DNA of 7,224 nt from Promethearchaeota archaeon (GTDB lineage Archaea; Asgardarchaeota; Lokiarchaeia; Sigynarchaeales; SOKP01), in the NCBI GenBank assembly GCA_016839905.1, contig JAEOTJ010000197.1, positions 1-7,224 of the forward strand, in the 5' to 3' direction. Made by a program: the position numbers and the translations under genes. The notes under the pieces were generated by a model. That model was not told the DNA's origin. It saw only the letters and a list, made by a program, of their open reading frames with translations, and ran no database searches. Numbering within the stretch: the first letter of the stretch is position 1; the number at the start of each line of letters is the position of its first letter. Shown piece after piece: positions 1-6,083 of this stretch.

Positions 1-1128
1 ATCGTCATTAAGTAATGCTTTAAATGTTTCTACAAGTAAAGGCATGTACTGTGGATTGAACAAGGGAAAAATCTCATAATATTTGTCTATAATATCATCT
101 TTCTTGAATCCTGTTATTTTTTCTAAAACAGAATTGCAATCTATAATATTTCCTTCAATATTTAGAATTAAAATCCCATATGGCGATTTTTCAAATAAAT
201 TTCTGTATTTTCTCTCGGATGTATTTTGTTTTATCTCTGCTCTTTTTCGCATGAGGGCTTCTACAAGGGCTACAGATAATCCTTCAATCGCTTTAAGATC
301 ATTTTCATTAAATCCACCTTCTTTATTCCCAAGACCTATCTGCCCAATTATATTCCCGTGATATTTTAAAGGAACAGCTAATAGACAAGTTATTTTAGGA
401 TGCCCTTCAGGGATTCCGACACTTTTAGGATGATGTACGGGATCATTAAAAATCCGTGATTTTCCATCTTTTAAAGGTAAAAACTGCATTCCTCGAATTT
501 CCATCCCCTTGATTATCCGTGTAGCTTGAGAGTCAGGCATTTTACAAGCACTCCATCCCGGATTGCTAATGGCGATCGTATCAAACTTTCCCTCTTCATT
601 AATCTCTCCAAAAAAGCCAAATTCTGCTCCAACAAGTATTTCTGCAACTTCAAGACATGTTTTAGCTAATTCTTGTTCAGAACCACAAGTAAGGGCTTTT
701 TCAAATATTTTATTAATGGAAGATAATATTTTTTTTTTTAATCTTTCGTCCAATTTTTCTTTTTCTTCTCTAATATCTCTTATAATTCCTTGTAGGCCCA
801 AGATTTCATCTTTATTTTTAATTAAAAAGGGTTGCAGAAAAAATTCTACATTAATCCCGTTTTTTTTTTCAATTTCAATTTTATATTCTTTAAATTCTCC
901 ACTGAGTATTTTTTTAAATTGTTGAGCATATTTTTCTTTAGATTTTAATGAAACTACATCAAAAATAGATTTACCAAGTAATTCATTGACATCAAAATAT
1001 CCTGAAATATTTGCCATTTTTTCATTCAAATAAATAATTTTTCCTTGGAGATCTACATGAAAAAATCCATACTCTAATCCATTTAATATGTTTTGAAAAG
1101 CTTGATTGTTATATATTTCTTTTAACAT
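1..1128 (-). CDS. PAS-GAF-PAS sensor protein, N-terminal 376 residues (runs off left edge)
   Basis: This reading frame is open on the minus strand from an ATG at 1128-1126 to the window edge, so the C-terminus is missing. Visible domains are a PAS domain (about residues 8-118, ending in the typical GIIRDIREEKE linker), a short coiled-coil-like linker (119-140), a GAF domain (about 140-295, with NPGWSACKMPDSQA near 189-202 and LLAVPLKYHGNIIGQIGLGN at 249-268) and the start of a second PAS domain (about 305-376, with RKYRNLFEKSPYGILILN). No signal peptide or membrane segment is seen, so it is probably a cytosolic ligand or redox sensor. Such proteins usually end in more PAS domains or a HisKA/HATPase kinase; which applies here cannot be seen. 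GGAG lies 8 bases before the ATG and supports the start. It is divergent from the GTPase gene. An in-frame run of 11 A on the coding strand (residues 130-134) is a possible slippage site. Confidence 0.93.
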   Translation of the reverse strand, partial: MLKEIYNNQAFQNILNGLEYGFFHVDLQGKIIYLNEKMANISGYFDVNELLGKSIFDVVSLKSKEKYAQQFKKILSGEFKEYKIEIEKKNGINVEFFLQPFLIKNKDEILGLQGIIRDIREEKEKLDERLKKKILSSINKIFEKALTCGSEQELAKTCLEVAEILVGAEFGFFGEINEEGKFDTIAISNPGWSACKMPDSQATRIIKGMEIRGMQFLPLKDGKSRIFNDPVHHPKSVGIPEGHPKITCLLAVPLKYHGNIIGQIGLGNKEGGFNENDLKAIEGLSVALVEALMRKRAEIKQNTSERKYRNLFEKSPYGILILNIEGNIIDCNSVLEKITGFKKDDIIDKYYEIFPLFNPQYMPLLVETFKALLNDD

Positions 1129-1362
1129 TCACTTTTCTCCATGTCATCTTAAATTCGACATAATAGTAAAATAATTTAATATAATCTTTCATCTTTATAT
1201 GTTTTTTTATAAAGGTATACCTAATTTGTCAATTATATAGATTTAGATTTATTTAAATAAAACTTCATTCTTTAGGTTATCCTTTTAAATAAATTTAAAT
1301 TTGCTAACTCTTCTTTTATTTTGTAAAAATCACCAAATTATTATATTTTAGATAGGTGACTT
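1129..1362. promoter_or_regulatory. Divergent intergenic promoter region
   Basis: This AT-rich gap separates the leftward sensor gene from the rightward GTPase gene and must hold both promoters unless one gene is leaderless. TATA-like stretches are present for both directions: an ATTATATTAAAT-type stretch near 1170-1185 read leftward, and TTATATTTTA at 1341-1350 read rightward. A perfect 14-base palindrome, TTTATTTAAATAAA, occupies 1248-1261 and could be an operator, but such palindromes arise easily in AT-rich DNA. No coding frame is convincing here. Promoter positions are inferred from sequence only. Confidence 0.4.
1354..1359 (+). promoter_or_regulatory. Ribosome binding site of the GTPase gene
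   Basis: AGGTGA matches the archaeal 16S 3' end and lies 3 bases before the GTG start at 1363. Its last three bases are an in-frame TGA (1357-1359), so translation cannot begin further upstream. Because the P-loop starts at residue 10, this site fixes the GTG as the only workable start. The spacing is shorter than usual. Confidence 0.65.
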
Positions 1363-2859
1363 GTGATAAGTAAGAAAATTATTTTTATAGGGCCTCCAGG
1401 GACAGGGAAGACTTCTCTAAGAAAAGTTTTTTTCGAGGGAGAGAGTTCAAAAAAGATTTTAAATTTTTCTTTAAAGCCCACTTTTGGAGAAGAATCTTTG
1501 GTTCTTAATTTATCAGAGATGATTGGTATTTTTGATTTAGCTGGTCAAGAAAATCAAGTATGGCTTCAAGTTAGCGAGGATTCTATATTAATCGATGCAC
1601 GAATAATAATTATCGTAGTTGATTGTACGGATACCTTTGAAAATAATATCGAATTTATCAAGCGAGTAATAGAAATAAGAGATGAAGTAGTTCAAGAATG
1701 TCTAATATACATATTAGTTCATAAAATTGACCTTATTGGAGAAGCTGAGATATATGATATTAAATACCTTATGCACGACCGTTTGTATTATAATAATCAA
1801 ATAAATGTTGCCTATACAAGTATTCATAAAGATTATTTTACCTACACCTTTTCTGTCTTCATTGACTTACTAAAAAAATGCATTCAAAGAAATATTGCTA
1901 CTGAAAAAACTGAAATTAACTTTATTTATAATACTATCTTTTTCTTATACCACGTTAATCAAAGTAATTTAATTAGCAAGGATGAGTTACACTATCAATT
2001 AAACATTCCTGAGGCAGATTTTAAAAAAATTGAGGAATTTCTCCTAAATAATAAATTAATAAGAATCAAAGAATTAGGAAAAGACTTCCTTTATCGATTA
2101 ACTGAAAAGGGGACATCGAATATAGAACGACTTTGTCAAAATTTCTCTATGGAAAACCTTCGATTAATAGAAAATTCAAGAACACCTCTTAGGTCTATTG
2201 AAAAAGACCAAGATTTAAGATTTCTTGGCTTTTTTATGGCAGCTAAATCTGGGATATCCCTTGTTAATGCTGAAATTGAAGATGGATATTTTGAGCGTTT
2301 TCTCCAGTCTAAAGAGAATGATTCCACTATTGATATTGGTATGATATCCTCCCTGATTACCGCTTTAGAAATGTTCTCTTCTGAATTAAATATTAAAGAT
2401 ATACCCGGTTTTAAGTTAAAAGGCTCAAATATCATGATTCAGAGTTTTAATTATGAAAAAGTAACGATTAGCCTTGTCGTAGACTCAGATACTAATATAA
2501 AAGCGATAAGTGGCAGAATATCTGATTGGTTTGATAATTTTTTAGACAGGCATTCGGAAATAATAGATAAGGCCATAAACACGGGTACTGTTACTAAAAT
2601 GAAAAATCTTGCTCTAGAAGGGAGACAATGGCTTCGAGAATTAAATGTGAGATATAATTCTTTTGTAAATAACCATGAAATCTTTGATATTAATGAAACA
2701 AAATCTCTTTATGCAATCTTGGATAAAATTCCACTCGTCTCCATCTCAGATGGTGAAGGGTCCATCGTTAAGAAGCTAAAAGGTGAATTATTGAGAGCAT
2801 CCATAGAAGAGGATTCTGCTTCTTTAAGGGATTTATCAAAAAGAATCAAGAGTTTATAA
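1363..2859 (+). CDS. Rag/Gtr1-like small GTPase fused to winged-helix and longin/roadblock-like domains
   Basis: This 498-residue protein begins with a Ras-superfamily G domain (about 1-180). Its motifs are G1 GPPGTGKT (10-17), G2 Thr40 in KPTFG, G3 DLAGQ (58-62), G4 HKID (120-123) and G5 TSI (152-154). HK-x-D instead of NKxD, and TSI, are hallmarks of eukaryotic RagA/Gtr1 and their Asgard relatives. A winged-helix-like segment follows (about 185-258), ending YRLTEKG. Residues about 286-395 have the pattern of a longin/roadblock-like domain (ISLVNAEIEDG, then SSLITALEMFSSELN, then strands ending VTISLVVDSD). The rest (396-498) is mostly helical. It probably acts as a nucleotide-dependent switch; partner and process are unknown. 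No membrane segment or C-terminal prenylation motif is seen. The start is GTG, forced by an in-frame stop just upstream. The G-domain call is firm; the later domains are inferred from pattern only. Confidence 0.93.
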   Translation: MISKKIIFIGPPGTGKTSLRKVFFEGESSKKILNFSLKPTFGEESLVLNLSEMIGIFDLAGQENQVWLQVSEDSILIDARIIIIVVDCTDTFENNIEFIKRVIEIRDEVVQECLIYILVHKIDLIGEAEIYDIKYLMHDRLYYNNQINVAYTSIHKDYFTYTFSVFIDLLKKCIQRNIATEKTEINFIYNTIFFLYHVNQSNLISKDELHYQLNIPEADFKKIEEFLLNNKLIRIKELGKDFLYRLTEKGTSNIERLCQNFSMENLRLIENSRTPLRSIEKDQDLRFLGFFMAAKSGISLVNAEIEDGYFERFLQSKENDSTIDIGMISSLITALEMFSSELNIKDIPGFKLKGSNIMIQSFNYEKVTISLVVDSDTNIKAISGRISDWFDNFLDRHSEIIDKAINTGTVTKMKNLALEGRQWLRELNVRYNSFVNNHEIFDINETKSLYAILDKIPLVSISDGEGSIVKKLKGELLRASIEEDSASLRDLSKRIKSL

Positions 2860-2891
2860 ACCTTTTATAACTTTCTTTTTGATAATAGGAA

Positions 2892-3023
2892 ATGAAATCT
2901 GGATTGGAGTTTATAATAAATTGTCTGAAAATGAAAAAGCACATTCATTATAATACCACATACTTGATTTTTATTGGATTCATTATCTTAACTTCCTTCC
3001 TGATCACGTGCCAGAGAGCTTGA
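2892..3023 (+). CDS. Possible 43-residue single-pass membrane peptide
   Basis: An ATG frame encodes a lysine-containing N-terminus and one hydrophobic stretch (TTYLIFIGFIILTSFLITC, about residues 22-40), then stops at CQRA. This would suit a tiny membrane protein with one helix. AGGA is only about 2 bases from the first ATG, which is poor spacing; a second ATG at 2931 has no ribosome binding site. T-rich DNA produces hydrophobic frames by chance, and another frame across the same bases (see 2954-3334) also looks protein-like, so at most one of them is real. I do not recognise a family. Confidence 0.25.
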   Translation: MKSGLEFIINCLKMKKHIHYNTTYLIFIGFIILTSFLITCQRA

Positions 3024-3334
3024 AGCTCGAATTGTAGTTGAATGACATCAAGATTTATAAAAAAACTCTAAAACTACTATTGAATTTTGCCAAATAATAT
3101 AGATTGCACTGCAATCCACTAAAACCAGAACTTTTAAAACCTTCTCTTGTCGAATCCATAGCAAAAAAACATCTTAACCTTTATCTCATCATTGCTCACA
3201 TGCATTCCTATATATTTGACGAAATTAATTTATTGAAAATACTGTCTAATGATGCAATTAATGCTTGCTGCAAATTTAACAATAAGTTTAAATTATCTAA
3301 AAAGATAATTATTTTAAAGTGCGCTCATGACTAA
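2954..3334 (+). pseudogene. Possible degraded coding frame, unrecognised
   Basis: A single reading frame from 2954 to 3334 reads like protein but is interrupted by TAG at 3035-3037 and TAA at 3095-3097. The first piece contains FLPDHVPESLKLEL, the middle piece is lysine- and leucine-rich, and the last piece, from a TTG at 3104, gives 76 residues including KHLNLYLIIAHMHSYIFDEI. No ribosome binding site precedes the TTG. It may be the remains of one gene of about 125 codons with two nonsense changes, or partly chance. I recognise no family, and it overlaps the membrane peptide frame. Together these are all I can see between the GTPase and the kinase genes. Confidence 0.25.
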
Positions 3335-3373
3335 TAATTAATAAAGGATGCGTCTATGAACACTTAAATTATA

Positions 3374-3396
3374 CTTTTTTATTATACTACTTTAAA
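3374..3396 (+). repeat. Copy 1 of a 23-base dispersed repeat, upstream of the kinase
   Basis: This element starts CTTTTTTATTATA and ends TACTTTAAA. It matches 5454-5476 at 22 of 23 positions, differing only at base 14 (C here, T there). It sits just before the kinase ribosome binding site, so it could be a TATA-type promoter, or an oligo-T terminator for what lies upstream. Confidence 0.5.
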
Positions 3397-3411
3397 TGGA
3401 GAATGATATAA

Positions 3412-4755
3412 ATGGAAAATCTGAATATTCTCATAGAAAGGGAAAGTTATGCAAAAAAAATCTGTGCAGAATTAAATAATTTTACAGAATTAAGACCAAT
3501 GCTTTCGATGATTATGCAATTTCTAAAAAATTTAACCAAAATCGAAGCAATTGGGATTAGATTAGAAGATGAAGAAGATTTTCCGTATTATACTTATAAC
3601 GGTTTTCCCGCATCTTTTATAAAACACGAAAACTCGTTATGCAGTAAAGATAAAAATGGAAACCGCGAGCTTGAAACAGATAGTCAAAGGGTATTGTTAG
3701 AATGTATGTGCGGTAATATTATTAGGGGAAGAACGGATCCCAAGCTACCCTTCTTTACAAGAGGCGGAAGTTTTTGGTCGAATAATACATCTCACCTTTT
3801 AGCCACGACTTCCGATGCAGATCGTCAGTCTCACACCCGTAATTATTGTAATTCTTGCGGTTATGAATCGGTCGCATTAATTCCGATTAAAATAATGAAC
3901 GAAATTATTGGATTAATTCAATTCAATGATATGCGGTTGAACATGTTCGATTTGAACCTCATCGAGTATTTAGAGATGATAGGATCTCATATTGGATTGG
4001 CAATTAAAAATAGCTATCTTTATACCAAATTAGAAGCAGAAAAATCCATTGCCGAAGAAGCTAATCAAGCAAAATCCAATTTCTTGATGATCCTTTCCCA
4101 TGAATTTCGAACACCACTTAATACAATCTCAGGATTTGCCGAGTTGCTAAAAATACAAATGGCAGACCGACTAAATCAGGAATATGAAGATTATCTTGAT
4201 AATATACTAGAAGCTTCAAATCATTTGAATATTTTAATTGAAGATCTTTTAGACATCACGCAAATTGAATCAGGAAAATTACATGTTGAAAAAGAAAAAT
4301 TTTTAATCACACATCTATTAAAGAATAGCCTTAATTGTTTTCAGGAACAAGCAAAAAAAATGTCAATTGAATTGATAAAAGAACTCTCGAATGAAACAGG
4401 GTTTGTTTATGCGGACAAACAACGGATTAATCAAGTGATTATTAATTTATTAAGTAATGCTATAAAATTTACGCCAAGTGGCGGAAAAGTTGGTATCAAA
4501 AAAAGATTAATGGATGATAACATTCAAGTAACAATCTGGGATACGGGAATTGGAATTGCACCTGAAGATATCGATAAATTATTCCAACCTTTTCAGAGGA
4601 TTAAAAATCAATTTACAAAAAACATACCAGGAATCGGATTAGGTCTCAGTTTAAGCAAGAAAATAATTGAAGTTCACGGGGGGAAAATTTGGGTAGAAAG
4701 TGAAATTGGAAAAGGTTCACATTTTCATTTTTCATTACCAAGAATAGGAGTATAA
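3412..4755 (+). CDS. GAF-domain sensor histidine kinase (soluble, hybrid domains absent)
   Basis: This complete 447-residue kinase autophosphorylates a histidine in response to a signal at its GAF domain. The GAF domain spans about 25-200 and carries a cysteine set: C77, C98 and C100 (in LECMCGNI), C146 and C149 (in YCNSCGYES). A short coiled coil (203-222) leads to HisKA with H-box SHEFRTPLN (229-237, His230). The HATPase_c domain has the N-box NQVIINLLSNAIKF (340-353), G1 box DTGIGI (377-382), an F-box-like FQPF (391-394) and G2 box GIGLGLSL (407-414). It ends without a receiver domain. No membrane helix is seen, so it is cytosolic. GGAG at 3398-3401, 10 bases before the ATG, supports the start. 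An in-frame ATG at 3403 stops after two codons. No response regulator is adjacent, so its phosphotransfer partner must lie elsewhere. Confidence 0.95.
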   Translation: MENLNILIERESYAKKICAELNNFTELRPMLSMIMQFLKNLTKIEAIGIRLEDEEDFPYYTYNGFPASFIKHENSLCSKDKNGNRELETDSQRVLLECMCGNIIRGRTDPKLPFFTRGGSFWSNNTSHLLATTSDADRQSHTRNYCNSCGYESVALIPIKIMNEIIGLIQFNDMRLNMFDLNLIEYLEMIGSHIGLAIKNSYLYTKLEAEKSIAEEANQAKSNFLMILSHEFRTPLNTISGFAELLKIQMADRLNQEYEDYLDNILEASNHLNILIEDLLDITQIESGKLHVEKEKFLITHLLKNSLNCFQEQAKKMSIELIKELSNETGFVYADKQRINQVIINLLSNAIKFTPSGGKVGIKKRLMDDNIQVTIWDTGIGIAPEDIDKLFQPFQRIKNQFTKNIPGIGLGLSLSKKIIEVHGGKIWVESEIGKGSHFHFSLPRIGV

Positions 4756-4890
4756 TTCAGTTAATCATTTTCTTAACAAGATCCAAAATATGTCAAATTG
4801 TATCAGGGAGAGAAAAATAATGATAATATCAACAGATACCTAATTATAATCTTCATTCTGGAATTTAAGATACTTAAATTCAAGTAATAT

Positions 4891-4905
4891 AAAAATATTT
4901 ATTAT
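4891..4905 (+). promoter_or_regulatory. Candidate TATA box of the toxin-antitoxin locus
   Basis: AAAAATATTTATTAT lies about 20-25 bases before the antitoxin ATG candidates at 4917 and 4926, and no ribosome binding site precedes either ATG. This spacing fits an archaeal promoter giving a leaderless or nearly leaderless transcript. This is inference from AT-rich sequence. Confidence 0.35.
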
Positions 4906-4916
4906 CAAATTTCTAT

Positions 4917-5108
4917 ATGTATAATATGCCACCATTGTCTACAAAAGAAAAAGTAATACATTTTATTAAGTCTCTTCCTGATGATTTAACTGTAGAAGAA
5001 ATTACATATCGTTTGTATGTTAACGAGAGAATTATTAAAGCTCAGCAACAAATGAAAAATGGGAATTTCCTTACACATGAAGAAGCAAAGGAAAGAATGA
5101 AAAAATAG
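4917..5108 (+). CDS. Type II antitoxin of an addiction module, C-terminus probably truncated
   Basis: This 63-residue protein (60 if the second ATG at 4926 is used) has the pattern of small RelE/ParE-partner antitoxins: KEKVIHFIKSLPDDLTVEEI, then a helix (RIIKAQQQMKNG), then the tail THEEAKERMKK. Family members usually end in the form RMKKWL plus a residue or two. Here the codon where Trp is expected is TAG (5106-5108). With TGG it would read KKWLT and stop at the next in-frame TAG (5115-5117), so about three residues appear lost. The antitoxin normally binds and neutralises the toxin encoded downstream, and often represses its own promoter. The toxin here is broken, so this gene may be a relic or an orphan antitoxin. 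No ribosome binding site is seen, which suggests a leaderless start. Confidence 0.72.
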   Translation: MYNMPPLSTKEKVIHFIKSLPDDLTVEEITYRLYVNERIIKAQQQMKNGNFLTHEEAKERMKK

Positions 5109-5428
5109 TTGACATAGAATGGTCTGACGATGCTCTATTAGACCTAGATGAGATATCTGAATATATATCATAAGATTCTTCCGAAAATGCTAAGAAATTT
5201 ATTCAAGAAATATTTAAAAAAGTAGAAAATTTGGCAACTTTTCCTTATATGGGGCGTATTGTTCTTGATCAAAGTAATGAGAAGGTTCGTGAAATACTTT
5301 ATAAAAATTATCGAATAATCTATGAAATTAAGGATAATTTTATAGAAGTACTTGTTGTTATTCATAGGGAAGTCGTATTCTACGGATTTAAAGTGTTAGA
5401 TCTCAATTTTATTCATTTGAAATTTTGA
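5105..5428 (+). pseudogene. RelE/ParE-family toxin, inactivated (lost start codon and internal stop)
   Basis: The frame reads VDIEWSDDALLDLDEISEYI, then Ser and TAA (5171-5173), then DSSENAKKFIQEIFKKVENL, FPYMGRIV, REILYKNYRIIYEI and VLVVIHREVV. The order (EWSDDAL, a helix, D-S-xx-NA-xxFI, P-x-MGR, REILYKNYRIIY, an IH near the end) is that of RelE/ParE toxins. Relatives of this family have Gln or Lys where the TAA stands, which fits a CAA or AAA to TAA nonsense change. No start codon exists in this frame: ATA occupies 5105-5107 where ATG would overlap the antitoxin's end, and an in-frame stop lies at 5078-5080. The restored protein would be 107 residues, normal to slightly long. Its last 20 or so residues after VIH look atypical. 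The toxin is almost certainly not made, unless the TTG at 5231 yields a 65-residue fragment. Confidence 0.87.
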
Positions 5429-5453
5429 ATAAAACTAAGATTATAGTTAATCC

Positions 5454-5476
5454 CTTTTTTATTATATTACTTTAAA
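5454..5476 (+). repeat. Copy 2 of the 23-base dispersed repeat, between toxin relic and CRISPR
   Basis: It matches 3374-3396 at 22 of 23 positions, starting CTTTTTTATTATA and ending TACTTTAAA. It lies 25 bases after the toxin relic's stop and about 57 bases before the first CRISPR repeat. An oligo-T terminator role for the toxin-antitoxin transcript fits this position, but the copy upstream of the kinase equally suggests a promoter. Confidence 0.5.
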
Positions 5477-5533
5477 CTCTCAAGTTAAAATTAAATATAG
5501 AACATTAATATTAATTAAACGTCTTGAACCAAG

Positions 5534-5563
5534 GTATGAGATTATTTCTAGTTAAACACAAAC
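5534..5563 (-). repeat. Degenerate terminal CRISPR repeat (leader-distal)
   Basis: The right 21 bases match the consensus exactly, while five of the left nine differ, which removes the ATTGAAAC handle on the minus strand. The last repeat of an array needs no handle because no spacer follows it, so decay here marks the trailer end and fixes the array's direction. Confidence 0.85.
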
Positions 5564-5887
5564 ACGATGAGGTGTCGGATTTCAGTAATAACGGAAACGT
5601 TTCAATCTATTTCTAGTTAAACACAAACAATCTACCAAATGAACACATAAAACAATTAGGTTTCAATCTATTTCTAGTTAAACGCAAACTTACAGTTTTT
5701 CAGTCTTTTATGTTTGTTGATAATTGTTTCAGTCTATTTCTAGTTAAACACAAACGATATTCCTTTAAGAGGAAACTTAAGCCAACAACCCAGTTTCAAT
5801 CTATTTCTAGTTAAACACAAACGAATTACAGCCCAAGAAGGAGCCAAACAATCTTGTGTTTCAATCTATTTCTAGTTAAACACTAAC
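5534..5887 (-). CRISPR. CRISPR array, six 30-base repeats and five spacers, transcribed leftward
   Basis: Repeats occupy 5534-5563, 5599-5628, 5660-5689, 5726-5755, 5793-5822 and 5858-5887. Spacers from left to right are 35, 31, 36, 37 and 35 bases and all differ. Repeats 2 and 5 are identical; repeats 3 (5684), 4 (5732) and 6 (5884) each have one change. Repeat 1 has five changes in its left third, as expected for the leader-distal end. Read on the minus strand the repeat begins GTTTGTG, contains CTAGAAATAG (a 3-bp stem with a GAAA loop) and ends ATTGAAAC, the classical 8-base crRNA 5' handle of type I and type III systems processed by Cas6. The handle lies exactly after the stem. The change at 5732 falls inside repeat 4's handle. 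No cas gene is in the window, so the subtype is open and any machinery must be elsewhere. Confidence 0.96.
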
Positions 5888-5990
5888 AGGTAGTGTTCTC
5901 ACAAAAAAATGCATCTACAGCCGATTTTGCAGTTCACTTTATGCAAGTACGAGCATGATGCATCTTATATATAAGAGCACAATCTTCTTA
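5888..5990 (-). promoter_or_regulatory. CRISPR leader with palindromic TATA box
   Basis: The stretch right of repeat 6 holds no coding frame. It contains the 14-base palindrome TCTTATATATAAGA at 5963-5976, a strong archaeal TATA box. Read leftward, a start site about 25 bases downstream would fall near 5943-5945, giving roughly 55 bases of leader RNA before the first repeat. The box is symmetric, so direction rests on the array evidence. ATGCATCT occurs twice, at 5910-5917 and 5958-5965, and could be a leader motif or chance. Confidence 0.6.
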
Positions 5991-6083
5991 TTAAATTTTT
6001 TTATTTATGATTTCACCCCCGTGTCATCCACTCCAGCAATAGTCATTATACAAACATTTGACGCTGCTATTTTTCTTTTTTAG

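Noticed and set aside
83..925. Open plus-strand frames at 83-361 and 563-925
   Set aside because: They lie opposite the PAS-GAF-PAS sensor gene on the minus strand, which has recognisable domains throughout; their serine- and phenylalanine-rich products are antisense artefacts.
2136..2435. Minus-strand 99-residue frame inside the GTPase gene
   Set aside because: It is antisense to the longin-like part of the GTPase, has no recognisable motif and is explained by the coding strand.
3016..3028. Inverted repeat GAGCTTGAAGCTC as a terminator hairpin
   Set aside because: Only a 4-bp stem with a 5-base loop is possible and no T tract follows; archaeal termination does not need hairpins.
4820..4843. 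Seven-codon frame MIISTDT preceded by a GGGAGAG ribosome-binding-like site
   Set aside because: Too short to support as a gene; the good ribosome binding site may be a relic, but no coding pattern continues after the stop.
4986..5365. Minus-strand frames at 4986-5171 and 5168-5365
   Set aside because: They are antisense to the antitoxin and toxin relic, whose family patterns are clear; the products are low-complexity F, I, N and Y.
5534..5887. Type V (Cas12a-like) reading of the repeat because of TTTCTAG on the plus strand
   Set aside because: The plus-strand repeat lacks the Cas12a 3' stem (TCTAC...GTAGA), while the minus strand ends in the ATTGAAAC handle typical of Cas6-processed systems.
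6005..6046. Minus-strand 13-residue frame MTIAGVDDTGVKS, resembling the N-terminal DDTD motif of TiaS-type proteins
   Set aside because: It stops after 13 residues and nothing downstream in any frame continues the family; likely chance or a tiny fragment.
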